This document shows positions 33,405 through 45,600 of a stretch of 64,000 nt of DNA, piece by piece. Location of the stretch: NCBI GenBank assembly GCA_903813345.2, contig CAIIXF020000009.1, forward strand, positions 23,277,759 to 23,341,758, written 5' to 3'. Position numbers and translations under genes: made by a program. The notes under the pieces are model-generated. The model worked only from the letters and a program-made list of their open reading frames with translations. It did no database searches and had not been told where the DNA came from. The first letter of the stretch is position 1; each line of letters opens with the position of its first letter. The stretch is from Owenia fusiformis. Taxonomy: Eukaryota; Annelida; Polychaeta; Sabellida; Oweniidae.

Positions 33405-33805
33405 TCGAAGTGACCGTTATGAAAACGGATCCGTTTCGGTTACAAAAATGATGTCGCAGTCTCGGGGGTAAAATTTTTATTTTTCAATAGTCATGATCAC
33501 CGGTTGAAGGCAGAATCTTCAAGAATGATTTTAGTATGTCTGCATCATAATAATGTTTCCTAACTATTGTTACGTAAACAGAATGGTTTAAAGTGCAGAT
33601 ATCGTGTCAACGTTCCTGAGCAAAAGCTTGGAATAATATTTCCAGGCAAAAGTGAGAAATTATATAGATGATTCTGGCGTCTCATGAACTATTCGTTCGC
33701 AAATGCTGACATGAAAATGTGCCAAAAAGGGTTTGAAGATTCTGCCTAAATCTCGTGAAACCTTGGAAAGAGAAAAATCGTACCTCTGAGGCTGTGGGAT
33801 TTTGC
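33405..33805. mobile_element. Old diverged copy of foldback family 2
   Basis: Shares with family 2 the succession gaactattcgttcgcaaat, gattctgcctaaatc, agaaaaatcgtacct in the same order, but many mutations separate them and the ends are unclear. Confidence 0.45.
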
Positions 33806-33861
33806 TGTTCTAGTATACATGTATTTGGGCAGTCCCGATATGCGTGAGCATGTCTTGAGCG

Positions 33862-33941
33862 TACCCTTCGTGCAGAGTCTAGTTATAAACTGAAGACGAA
33901 GCTCTCTCTAGAGAAGCGAAGTCGAACGAACGCAAAGGGTA
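33862..33941. mobile_element. 85-bp MITE, copy 3 (older)
   Basis: Ends taccct and agggta; body tgcagagtctagtt and gacgaagctctc. The flanks (tcttgagcg and atgagagcg) are only partly alike, consistent with an older insertion. Confidence 0.7.
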
Positions 33942-34301
33942 ATGAGAGCGCGTTATTTTCTGAAACTAATTACTATACTTTGGTGCCTGCAAAGTATGCA
34001 ACTATGCATCTAACCAATATACTATTTTTGCCCCGGTTTACCGAAAATGGTCAAGATTTATTTGGAAGGTCATTTCATGCCTTTAGCAAAATATAAAACA
34101 TCTTAGTGAAATTAATTACCCCATTTCGGGCATACTGCTTCGATTATTCTGGGTTAAAGTACATTTTGAGAATATATTCCTTTCCATCGGGAAAAAAATT
34201 AATCAGAAAACATGACAAGCAACCCAGGGGAAAAGATACATTGCCAAAATTACAATGTAAACCGGTAGAATCATGATCAATGCTCTAATATATTATATAT
34301 A

Positions 34302-35345
34302 CGAGGGGTGATCATTAAGTAATGGACGCTTTTTTACACAGATGCTTTTTATAGACCAATACCTTCGATTGGTTCGATTTTCTTACCAGTGATACATCAT
34401 TCAATTATCTATCAACTCTGTAGATTTGAAAACAAAACATGTAATATATTTTGATATATCTTTATTTCTGTGAAGGAGGTATAGGTACCCCGGGACCGAC
34501 ATGACGTAGGCTGAACAAAACAAACCATTATGGTCATGAATTACCCCATTTTGTTATGCCATAGTTGATTTTGAATATTTTATCATCACTATGTGGTATT
34601 CATGCCACATTCATTCTACAGGGCCCTCTACATAGAATTCCATTAAGTGCTACATGTACACAATTCCTCATCCTCCTAACTCAAGATTGTGAGACAAGGC
34701 TGAATCCATTCTCTGACATGGTAGCAAGATGCAGTTGCACGGGTTGTTTTATTTCATCAATGTCAATAAACCTGCGTCCTTTCTCTATAGAAATAAGTAG
34801 TATAGAAATAAATAAGTCACACGTGGGCAAATCTGGACAATATGGTATATTGGCCAAGGGCTCAATTTTGAGGTCCAGGGATATTGTTTTCTGAAAATTT
34901 TGAGATCTGTGGACAGGTGCATCGTCCATATGGAGTAGGGTGTTCTCTTCTCACCAACCCCTTCTTCCACAATATGCTTCTCAAATTGACCTGCAAACCC
35001 CTTCTATACAACACCCTGACTTCAAAATACTTTCTGTTTATGTGTTACCAAAACAGCAAAATATTTCAAACAACACAACACTTGTTGCATGTAAAAAAGT
35101 TCAAATTTAACTTGAATTTGCCAAACTGGCTAAAAACTGAATATGTGACATAAATGTCGGTCCCGGGGTACATGTACCTCCTTCACGGAAATACGGATGT
35201 ATCAACATGCATTACATATTTTGTCTTCAAATCTTCAGAATTGATAGATAATTGAATTATGTATCACTGGTAGGAAAATCAAAGGGATTGGTCAATAAAA
35301 AGTATCTGTGTAAAAAAGCGTCCATTACTTATTGATCACTCCTCG
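34302..35345 (-). pseudogene. Degenerate mariner-type transposon
   Basis: TA-flanked inverted ends cgaggggtgatcattaagta and cctcg complement. The minus-strand remnant at 34929-34681 reads DLPTCDLFIS and GRRFIDIDEIK, then HLATMSENGF, a typical mariner transposase C-terminal pattern. Stops, frameshifts and lost central coding make it inactive. The inner repeat ggtcccggggtacatgtacc (about 35157) pairs with about 34480, so a second palindrome probably sits inside. Confidence 0.75.
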
Positions 35346-35683
35346 TATAACAACGCTGAACCATATTAAAGCTGATCTGATCAATTCACGGTTGCATGCT
35401 AACAAACACGAGACACTAAAATGAAAAAGCCCCTAGGATTAAATATAAAGGGGAATATAAAATACCATCCTCTTTGTCTCAGTACATCTCTTTTTAGTAG
35501 TGTTGAAACACCTATCACGTAAAATTACAAAAAAGAAGATAACGCTTGGCTTGTACATTCCATACAAATCCAGATTATTTTCATTTTTCCTATTCCAAAG
35601 GAAATATGTTAAAGCAATGGTTCGTTTACATACTTACACTACAATATTATTGTAGTATGGTATTCAGTATAAATGTTAGTTTT

Positions 35684-36175
35684 CACTGGTGATGCGCTCG
35701 ATTACGTTTCGGTAACAAAATGTCGGAACGTCGAAGGTACGATTTTTCTTTTTTGCTTATTTCGCTCGTTGTAGGCAGAATCCCCACGACATTTTTTCTC
35801 ACAAACTTGTATCAGTATCAAAGGTACATGTTTTCGAAAAAATAGCTCAGAAGACAACAGAATCGTCGATTTAATTCCTCACTTAAGTTACATAAACGGT
35901 AAAAGTTAAAAGTGCAGATCTTAACTGTTTTTCGATATACCGTTTCGGTAACTTAAGTGAGGGATTAAATCGAGGACCCCGTTGTCTTCTGAACTATTTG
36001 TTCGCAAATATGTACTATTTCTTAATCATATGATTCTGAAACACGTTTGTGATAAAAATGTCATGGGAATTCTGCCTAGAACGTGTGAAATAAGGAAAAA
36101 AGAAAAATCGTGCCTTCGACGTTCCGACATTTTGTTACTGAAACAGTTCCAGCGTAATCGAGTAGATCACCAGTG
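35684..36175. mobile_element. Foldback element family 2, copy A (CACTGGTGAT ends)
   Basis: Ends CACTGGTGATGCGCTCGATT and complement, flanked by the exact 5-bp duplication gtttt. The arms share aaaatgtcggaacgtcgaag. Mirror frames on the two arms are incidental. Confidence 0.88.
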
Positions 36176-36469
36176 GTTTTGCTTGCATGATTAACCCATC
36201 TTCGTCTTTGCCTCATTATGTGTTATGTGCTCGAAAAGGGTCCAAAAGTTTTGCACCATTTTTTCTACACAATCGGAACTACCATTTAGGAAGGCCAAAG
36301 ATGAAATATTGGAATTAGAGCAAAAATGCAAAACGTTTAGTCGATCTTTAATCTATGATTTTTAACATTATTTCTACACGGATTTGGTGATTTCAAATTC
36401 ACGTTTTCACACGCGCTTTGTTTTAATGCATAGATGACTTTCCAATTTTCTAAATCCATACCTAATTAA

Positions 36470-38755
36470 ACGAGTCGATAGGGAATTTAATTATCTTTAA
36501 TTTGGTATATCATAAGTTCGAATTTAGTATAATGCCTGTCAACCAGCATCCATAATACAAATGACGTCATTTTTGTTTCAAAACGGTTATTCAAAAACTT
36601 GCAAAAAACAAGTTTTTGTCAATATAAACAGATGTTCAATGTGTCCAGACACGTCGCAAAAACTTCGCGCACGCATTGTTACACATTTTCGCGTTTAAAC
36701 ACCACAGAATGTGACGTTTTTTGAGAAAAATGTACACATATGGAAATCCTTTCGTCCTCCACATTTGCCTCTATATCTCAAAATATTTCAGGCGAATAAC
36801 TCTGATATGGTATATGTATTAACAATGGGTTAGAAGCATCATAAAACACGAATCAATTCAATATTTTAGTTGAAATAAATATACGTGTTGCTGTGCTTGA
36901 AAATAGGCAAATGGCGTAAATTAGCCCTATTTTAATGAATTTTGAAAACCTTTCGTCCTCCACTTTTCCACATACAACATAAAACACATACTTTTGCGCT
37001 ATATATCAATAAACTAGAGTTTAAGAGCAAAATAATCATGTATGATTTATTAAAAATTGATCTCGTATTGGAGCCTATCGTCGTGAAAGGGTTAATGACA
37101 CCTGAAAAGTTGAAGGTAACAAAAATGAGCAAAAAAGGTCGCTTTCAACAGATTATATTTTTCAAACTCTATGACGTCACAATATGGGACGCTTACTAAA
37201 ATTCATCCTTTGAAATAAAACTTCCATCTACCTTTATCAAGACGAAAAATAAGTATAATAGTCATATATTGTTTGAGTAATGAGCGTTTAAAGACGAAAA
37301 ATAATTCAAAATGTAACGTGTCAACAGGGGATATTTGCCAAATGTTTTGGTAAAAAACTCTTTTTTTAAAAAAGAACGCGCAAGAATTGTGAACGGAGTG
37401 TAGTTGATCTAAAAACTTCATCGAAACAGCTTTGAAATGATATATAACTTTAATTAGAATATTATCTTTTATCCCATACTTGGACGTGTTACAGGTACAT
37501 AAAGCCGGTTTGTAAAAACTTATATTTTCACCAGCGGGCAGATATAGCTTTACGTCCCTCTCCGAGCGGGCAGATATAGTATATCTGCCCGGTACGTCAT
37601 AATCGCCACTCGCATATTTGTTCATAATTTGTAACGTTGGCGTAATGAGTGTAAACGACAATGGAGTAAAACACAGACAATCGGGATCTGTTTGATGGTT
37701 TAAAAAGGGAAAGAGCATCCATTTAATCAATCAAAAATTCGAGAAAATAAATGTGGGAACATTTGAGAGAACAGGAAATCCGCCCACGGCCAAGTAAACA
37801 AAACTGGACATGAATATTCTAAAATATTTCCACGATTGAACAATGTGAACCAGATGACCAAGATTGGTATGGGATAAACATATTATCCCACAGTCGGTTC
37901 AGGATATTGGGATTATCCCTTGGCCAATATAATATATTTTCCCTCGGGACCTGCGGCCCTCGGGCAAATATATTATATTAGCCTCGGGATAATCCCAATA
38001 TCCTGAACCTCATATAGGATAATCTATATATAATCCGGGAAATCAAAGTTACATTCACGGGATACCCTTAAAAAACAAATGCGCCACCTTTTTGCGACAC
38101 GTCCCACCATTTTGATCAATTATAGCCCTCAATCTTGGCATCATTCATTGATATTCGTTTGGAACAATGAATTCCACTTCTCAACAATTATTTACTGAAT
38201 AGATGTAAGGGGTTCACGGTACACCAACTCTGTTAGTCCTTCACATACTTAGTAGTCGCAGATGTTGGCATCGGGTGATATGGGGGGGGGGGGCAGTGGT
38301 TAAGCGGGATCAATCAATCATTTAATATGTCCTACACATGCATTGCATTACACTTTCCAAAAGGATGGGGCTCCAAGCCATAGATCCCAAAAGACAGTCA
38401 AATATTTCAAGGAGAATGTGCCTCGATTCATCCCCCCCTAATCACTGCCCCCCAAGATCACCCGATGCCAACATCTGTGACTACCACGTATGGGGAGAAC
38501 CAACAAAAATCATGAACTCCTTAAATATATTTAGTCCCTAAGGAGAGCATTGTTGAGAAGTGGAATTTGATCAAAATGGACGAATATTGAACATCTGTTT
38601 CTGTTCACAAAAAAAACTTGGTTTTTGCAAGTTTTTGAAAACCCGTTTTGAATCAAAAATGACGTCATTTGTATTATGGACGCTGGTTGACATATATTAT
38701 AATAACTTTGAACTTGTGATATACCAAATTAAAGCTAATTAAATTCCCTATCCAC
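36470..38755. mobile_element. Large inverted-repeat region with a transposase relic
   Basis: Arms at about 36470-36640 and 38590-38755 are inverted copies (aaaatgacgtcatttg and aattaaattccctat). Inside is a 110-bp hairpin at 37899-38012 (ggttcaggatattgggatta). At 38400-38540 the plus strand reads PRSPDANICDYHVWG, resembling the C-terminal signature of Tc1/mariner transposases. The interior also holds an unassigned 175-codon minus-strand frame at 37203-37730, judged unlikely to be a gene. Confidence 0.55.
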
Positions 38756-38976
38756 TGGTATATAACATGACATGTTTTCATCAATATAATCAATGTTTTA
38801 TTTGAAATACTAGTGTCCCATTTTTTGGATCACCCTGTCAGTATCTCGGGCTTCTACAAAATTTCTTCCCAAAGTCACATTGCTCGTTGCAAAACAGAAA
38901 TATGTCGGATTTGTGCACGATTTTTAGTTGATAGGAAACTGGCTTATAGCCCTAGCCTCATCTCTAAAGTAATCAA

Positions 38977-41030
38977 TCAATGGAAACTGACTAAGTAATA
39001 TCCGTGAATTCAATGAAATGAAATGAAAATTGACCATTAGCCTCCACCTCACTCCCTATGCTACCAATTCAATGGAAACTGACTATTAGCATTCACCTTA
39101 TCTCCCAGTGTTACAATTCAATGGAAACTGTCCATTAGCCTCCACCTCAATCCAAATGTTACCATCCAATGGAAACTGACTATTATTAGTCTTCACCTTA
39201 TCTCCCAAATGTTACCATCCAATGGAAACTAACTATTTGGCCTTCACCTTATCTCCCAAATGTTACCATCCAATGGAAACTAACTATTAGTCTTCACCTT
39301 ATCTCTCAAATGTTACCATCTAATGGAAACTGACTATTAGTCTTCACCTTATCTCCCAAATGTTACCATCCAATGGAAACTGACTAACAGGCTTCACCTT
39401 ATCTCCCAAATGTTACCATCCAATGGAAACTAACTATTAGTCTTCACCTTATCTCTCAAATGTTACCATCCAATGGAAACTGACTAATAGGCTTCACCCT
39501 ATCTCCCAAATGTTACCATCCAATGGAAACTAACTTTTAATCTTCACCTTATCTCCCAAATGTTACCATCCAATGGAAACTGACTAATAGGCTTCACCTT
39601 ATCTCCCAAATGTTACCATCCAATGGAAACTGACTATTAGTCTTCACCTTATCTCCCAAATGTTACCATCCAATGGAAACTAACTATTTGGCGTTCACCT
39701 TATCTCCCAAATGTTACCATCCAATGGAAACTAACTATTAGTCTTCACCTTATCTCCAAAATGTTACCATCCAATGGAAACTGACTAATAGGCTTCACCT
39801 TATCTCTCAAATGTTACCATCCAATGGAAACTGACTATTCGTCTTCACCTTATCTCCCAAATGTTACCATCCAATGGAAACTGACTATTAGTCTTCACCT
39901 TATCTCCCAAATGTTACCATCCAATGGAAACTGACTAATAGGCTTAACCTTATCTCCCAAATGTTACCATCCAATGGAAACTAACTATTAGTCTTCACCT
40001 TATCTCCCAAATGTTACCATCCAATGGAAACTGACTATTAGTCTTCACCTTATCTCCCAAATGTTACCATCCAATGGAAACTGACTATTAGTCTTCACCT
40101 TATCTCCCAAATGTTACCATCCAATGGAAACTGACTAATAGGCTTCACCTTATCTCCCAAATGTTACCATCAAATGGAAACTAACTATTAGTCTTCACCT
40201 TATCTCCCAAATGTTACCATCCAATGGAAACTGACTAATAGGCTTCACCTTATCTCTCAAATGTTACCATCCAATGGAAACTGACTATTAGTCTTCACCT
40301 TATCTCTCAAATGTTACCATCAAATGGAAACTAACTATTAGTCTTCACCTTATCTCCCAAATGTTACCATCCAATGGAAACTGACTAATAGGCTTCACCT
40401 TATCTCTCAAATGTTACCATCCAATGGAAACTAACTATTAGTCTTTGCCTTATCTCCCAAATGTTACCATCCAATGGAAACTGACTATTAGTCTTCACCT
40501 TATCTCTCAAATGTTACCATCCAATGGAAACTAACTATTAGCCTCCACCTCACTCCCTATGCTACCAATTCACTGGAAACTGACTATTAGCATTCACCGT
40601 ATCTCCCAAATGTTACCATCCAATTGAAACTAACTATTAGTCTTCACCTTATCTCCCAAATGTTACCATCCAATGGAAACTGACTAATAGGCTTCACCTT
40701 ATCTCCCAAATGTTACCAACCAATGGAAACTAACTATTTGGCCTTCACCTTATCTCCCAAATGTTACCATCCAATGGAAACTGACTATTAGCCTTCACCT
40801 TATCTCTCAAATGATACCATCCGATGGAAACTGACTAATAGTCTTCACCTTATCTCTCAAATGTTACCATCCAATGGAAACTGACTATTAGTCTTCACCT
40901 TATCTCTCAAATGTTACCATCAAATGGAAACTAACTATTAGCCTTCACCTTATCTCTCAAATGTTACCATTCAATGGAAAGTAACTAATAGCCTTCGATT
41001 CACCTCCTAATGTTACCGTTCAATGGAAAC
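38977..41030. repeat. 2-kb minisatellite, 50-bp unit, about 40 copies
   Basis: Gapless head-to-tail units with core atgttaccatccaatggaaa. Variants alternate between actattagtcttc, aactattagtc and actaataggcttc types, giving a higher-order pattern. The flanking copies at both ends are the most diverged (for example ccctatgctaccaattca). No spacer sequence, so not CRISPR. Confidence 0.95.
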
Positions 41031-42575
41031 TAGTTGGTGTTTTCATCATGTAATGAGTATAGCTATGGTTTTACAGCACTCTAGAGAAATGTTTGTGGAA
41101 AGATATTATGGCGTCGGACGTTGGATAAATCTATATATGGCAGTGATTTTCATGTACTATTCACGAGGCTCGATGTTTCATTCAGATCTCGGTTGGTTAT
41201 AATACTGACACTACGCGTTGGAGTAAATGTTGTGAAACACTTTTGTTATGAAGTGCGAAAATTAAGTGACACGAAGCGACAACACGAAGAGACATATTAA
41301 GGGAAAGAAACCTTGCATGATCGTCTTCCGTCTCGACTTCCTCCATAGATCAGTACAAAATAACACGAACTTTGTCAACAAGTCCTGTTATTGAAATAAT
41401 CGTAGACTGAAACGTCGTATCCTTCTTAATTTCATGTTTGATGTTTTTTTTACTTTATTCTATTCGTTTATTTCTCAAAAGTTTAAATTTGTATCAATAA
41501 AATTTAAATAGTGTCTACTTCTATTTACAAATACATTGTTTAATGTTGCTTCAAAGCCAAGACTATTTGTCAGTGTTTTTTTATAAATGTTTTACTCTTG
41601 TTGCAAGTTGAGGGTCCTTGAAGATGTTCAGAAACTGAAGTGTTGAAAATACTCGAGGATAACTTCAAATTTCCACTTCAGAAGAATTGATTGGTTTAAA
41701 GCCGGACCATTGAGTCTCTTGGTGGAGGAAACAACATGAGAGTATGATAATAACAAATATAATGTTAAATAAACAAAAATATATTTCAAAAGTTTAGTTT
41801 GATATATTTTAAATTATAATTTTTGATTCCGTCATCGGTCTCAGACATTTTCGGACAAATATTTGACTTTTGTTGCAGAATGCAAAGAACCGTCCCAAAA
41901 TATTGAGAAACAGGAATAGTATGTATTTTACATTGTCGTAACTTGTCTAAGATTATTTGGAGCCAGCACGAGAGGAAAACTTGTTTATGGCAGGGTGACA
42001 GGATATTGGGCGCCGATGAGTGCTCGTTTCGTCCCTCTGTGAAAGGCTGCCACCGGGCTGTCAGCTCGGGTCAATGTGGACAAATGCTGTAAGCTTATAT
42101 AGTACTTGGGAGTAGTTCACAACATTATCAGCCTATACACACATCATTCCCCAAACTACAAAACACACGTGAATTATCAACACAAGTAAAATAAAACGTT
42201 AATTCCAACTATCAAATATGAACATTCACCGCCTCCAATACTATTTACATTTGGCTAGAGTGGCGAGGTTAGTCGGCTGTGGAGGCAGATTAGGTCCTTA
42301 GATAAAGGATCATTAGCAAAAACTATTAAATATATCTCGCAAGGGTCTAGACAAGGAGTCTAGGCGAGGAATAAAAGCTGCCCAATTATCAATTCCTGTT
42401 TCATGCTTACTCTACCAGTCCCGTCCATCATTCATACTTCAAATACCGCCAGGTAAACGGAGGGAGCAAGAAAGGTAATACACCACCAAGAGTTAAATGA
42501 AACTCAGCACCAAGAACAAATACACACCACCGAGAAAGGTAATAAAACACCAAGAAGGGTAACCCGCCATCTACA

Positions 42576-42627
42576 ATGCGAGCCGACAGAAACATAGTAT
42601 ATATGGCGTTGCTATGGAAACAAATAG
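42576..42627 (+). CDS. pnhd: Pinhead-like exon 1: start and signal peptide n-region
   Basis: Reads MRADRNIVYMALLWKQI and leaves phase 1, which joins exon 2 to form a continuous signal peptide. Donor gtcagt is sub-optimal. No in-frame stop was seen just upstream, so this first exon is a proposal; a different upstream exon could be used. An aataaaag box lies at about 42370. Confidence 0.55.
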
Positions 42628-45600
42628 GTCAGTAATCACCTGTAAATATGTGAACAAATAATTTCAATAATTGCAAAGCAAATTTCTGCAAGATATTTTT
42701 GGACGTTATATCAACTGGAGTAATGGATTAAACATGGGTATTACAAAAGCGGGAAATAATTTCGATGTGTTTAATACGACATTTATTCATTAAAATATTC
42801 TAAAACAATTATGTAATTTAATTTTTGTTTTCAGTATGTATAGCCAGTATTCCAGTGTTGCTGAGCGTTGATGGGGACATTCAATCAACGTTAGCATCAC
42901 ATGAAAGTTCAATCGACAATAGCGATTCATCAACGCTGTCCGCAACGAACTTACCAAGAACGTCCACCTCAACAAACGACCTTCAAGAGTCATGCTGCTT
43001 CAGAGAGTCTCGGAAAATCGTCGCAGGTCATGGTAAGACATCCAATTGCATTTTGAAAGGTTTTCATGAGAAAAACCACGAATTACAGCCATTCAATTTA
43101 GAGATGGCAGTTCAAACAATGTCAAGGAGTTTATGTATCGTTCAGTTATAAAGGATAAGATGGTTGGATACGAGGCCATCCAAAGACGTTTGCTTAAACC
43201 ACAAAATGGATCCCGTTGTTTTAGTATTATCGATAAAATGACCACGAAATGAATTCCATTGTTTGGTCCATTCCTGCATCAGCTATTATTATTATGTTCT
43301 CGTGTAGAATTGACGCACTAGTCATATGCATGCGTTTTACCAATATATTAATTCTTTCGACCTCAAGTCATATGGAATACTTTGATAAATAAAGATGTGT
43401 ATAGTCTTCCTTAAAATTGATAAACAAAGTGACCAGGGCCATTGTGAACATACAATATAAGTTGGACCAAAATCCCTAGAGACCTTTTTAAATACCAACC
43501 TTACGTCATATCTTCATGATTGAGTTTGATTGATTGCTACTTTCTGTTAACTTTAGACGATGATCGAATGGCTGTACATGTGGACGTAGGACACTGCCGG
43601 AAGGACTGTCGGACCAACACGCCACAAGTACTTGGCGATGAAAGAGACCGGCTACGGGTAAATATAACAGTTGCGCGTGATAGTCGTACATTCTGTTAAC
43701 TTCAACATCAGTCAAAAAGGGAATTCTAACAAAATCTCATATTCCATGTTTAACATTTACAAGAACATGGTTCAATATAAACTCAACTCAAACATCATTA
43801 CTTGCTCGTGTTTACGAAAGGATTATGTTTGTAAGTTTTGTGTACAATAATATCGTGCATCAAATCATCTCTGGCTCCAGGATTCACCCTATGCAGACAG
43901 AGCCTGTGGGAAATATTGGGTGCGGAGCAAATGAGCGGAGGGTGCGGAGCTAACGGTCATTTTTGAATTTAAATTTGGGATATTTCTGAAACTAAGCCGT
44001 TTTGGGGCTTCAAATATACCAAGATATGTGTATTTGACACCAAATATCAATACAATTGTGAAAATAGTAGCGCAATTCATTCTATAGCGACGCAGTGTGC
44101 CTTAAACCTTTCCCAGACCTATATATTTTGAAATTATCCTTTTAATACTGAGTCCCCAGCATTCATAAAAAATGGTGTTCAAGGTACACTATCTATACAA
44201 ATTATTTTTGCATCTTGGAAGCCAGGCAGTATCTGTGTGATTTTATAAAAATTCGGAATGTTTTTCAGGTATGAGCCCCCTCTAAATATTGGGTGCGGAG
44301 CAGCTCCATAAACGTAGCTCCGCACCCAATATTTAGAGGGGGCTCATATCTGAAGAACATTTCCGAATTTTTATAAAATCACACAGATACTGCCTGGCTT
44401 CCAAGATGCAAAAATAATTTGCATGGGTAGTGTATCTTGAACACCATTTTTTATGAATGCTGTGGACGCAGTATTAAAAGGATAGTCTCAAAATATATAG
44501 GTCTGGGAAATGTTTAAGGCATACTGCGTCGCTATTAAATGAATTGCACTACTATTTTCACAATTTTATTGGTATTTGGTGTCAAATACACATATCTTGG
44601 TATATTTGAAGTCCCAAAACGGCTTAGTTTCAGAAATATCCCAATTTTAAATTCAAAAATGACCGTTAGCTCCGCACCCTCCGCTCATTTGCGCCGCACC
44701 CAATATTTCCCACAGGCTCTGTCTGCATAGGGTGGGATTTAGAATCTGCAATTAGGAGAAGGGATAAATATGTCAAACATTCTGACGTTTTATGCAAACT
44801 TAAATATTTTGCGAATTTAAAGCACCTGGTTTTCAATGAAACACGATCCCCAGGGCTCAGTGGTTGTACATACGTGTTTAGTTGGCTTATTTCGCTCATT
44901 GAAAGCAAGGACGAATGGGGACTTCGTGTTCCCAGCGAGTGGCGACAGATCCCAAAGAAATAATGACCATTTACGTCTGTCTAATTGAATATCAGGCCCC
45001 CTGGTCATACATAATGATCACCTTCCATCTCTCGTTTGATAGCACAGGGCATTATCTGTTGACCCAAAGTTTGAAAGGTCACATTGTGAAAGTTCTGATA
45101 TTTGAAATCTGTTCATTAATTTGATAAATGGGAATTTCTTCCATATTTGAGTGCCTGGTATTTTGATCGCTGATGTAGAAAAAATATTTCTCAAATCGGA
45201 ATAAGGAATCTTTGAATGTAAACATTGAGTGAAACGGGACCATTTCGTCAGATTTAAGAATGTTTGAAAATCGATTGGGCGTTGTTCAAATATATCTAAA
45301 ATAGGGTACAAGTGTACAGTATCATGATGATGCTTGTCTCTAAACCACTGGTGATCCGCTCGATTACGCTGGTTACCGAAACGTTTCGTTTTGGTAACAA
45401 AATGTCGGAACGTCGAAGGTACGATTTTTCTTTTTTCCTTATTCCACGCGTTGTAGGCAGAATCCCAACGACGTTTTTTCTCACAGACGTATATCAGCAT
45501 CATATGTTTTAGAAAATGTACATATTTGCTAACAAATAGCTCAGAAGACAACAGAATCGTCGTTTTAATTCCTCACTTAAGTTACATAAACGGTTTGGGT

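Larger units (their letters stand above)
28921..42575. other. Intergenic region between divergent transporter and Pinhead genes
   Basis: Likely holds both promoters, but no convincing core promoter was identified. The content is mostly mobile DNA, listed separately. The stretches 31804-33400, 33942-34300 and 41034-42575 show no recognisable gene; the small frames in them lack codon structure or homology. Confidence 0.55.

Noticed and set aside
37203-37730. 175-codon open frame on the minus strand
   Set aside because: No recognisable domain, low-GC codon pattern like the flanks, no splice support, and it lies inside a large inverted-repeat element.
38977-41030. Regular 50-bp repeat resembling a CRISPR array
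   Set aside because: The units are contiguous and the whole 50 bp repeats, so there are no unique spacers; the context is an animal genome.
42825-43032. ATG at 42825 as the Pinhead-like start
   Set aside because: The ATG lies within the polypyrimidine/acceptor sequence ttgttttcag; phase and the hydrophobic segment favour joining to an upstream exon.
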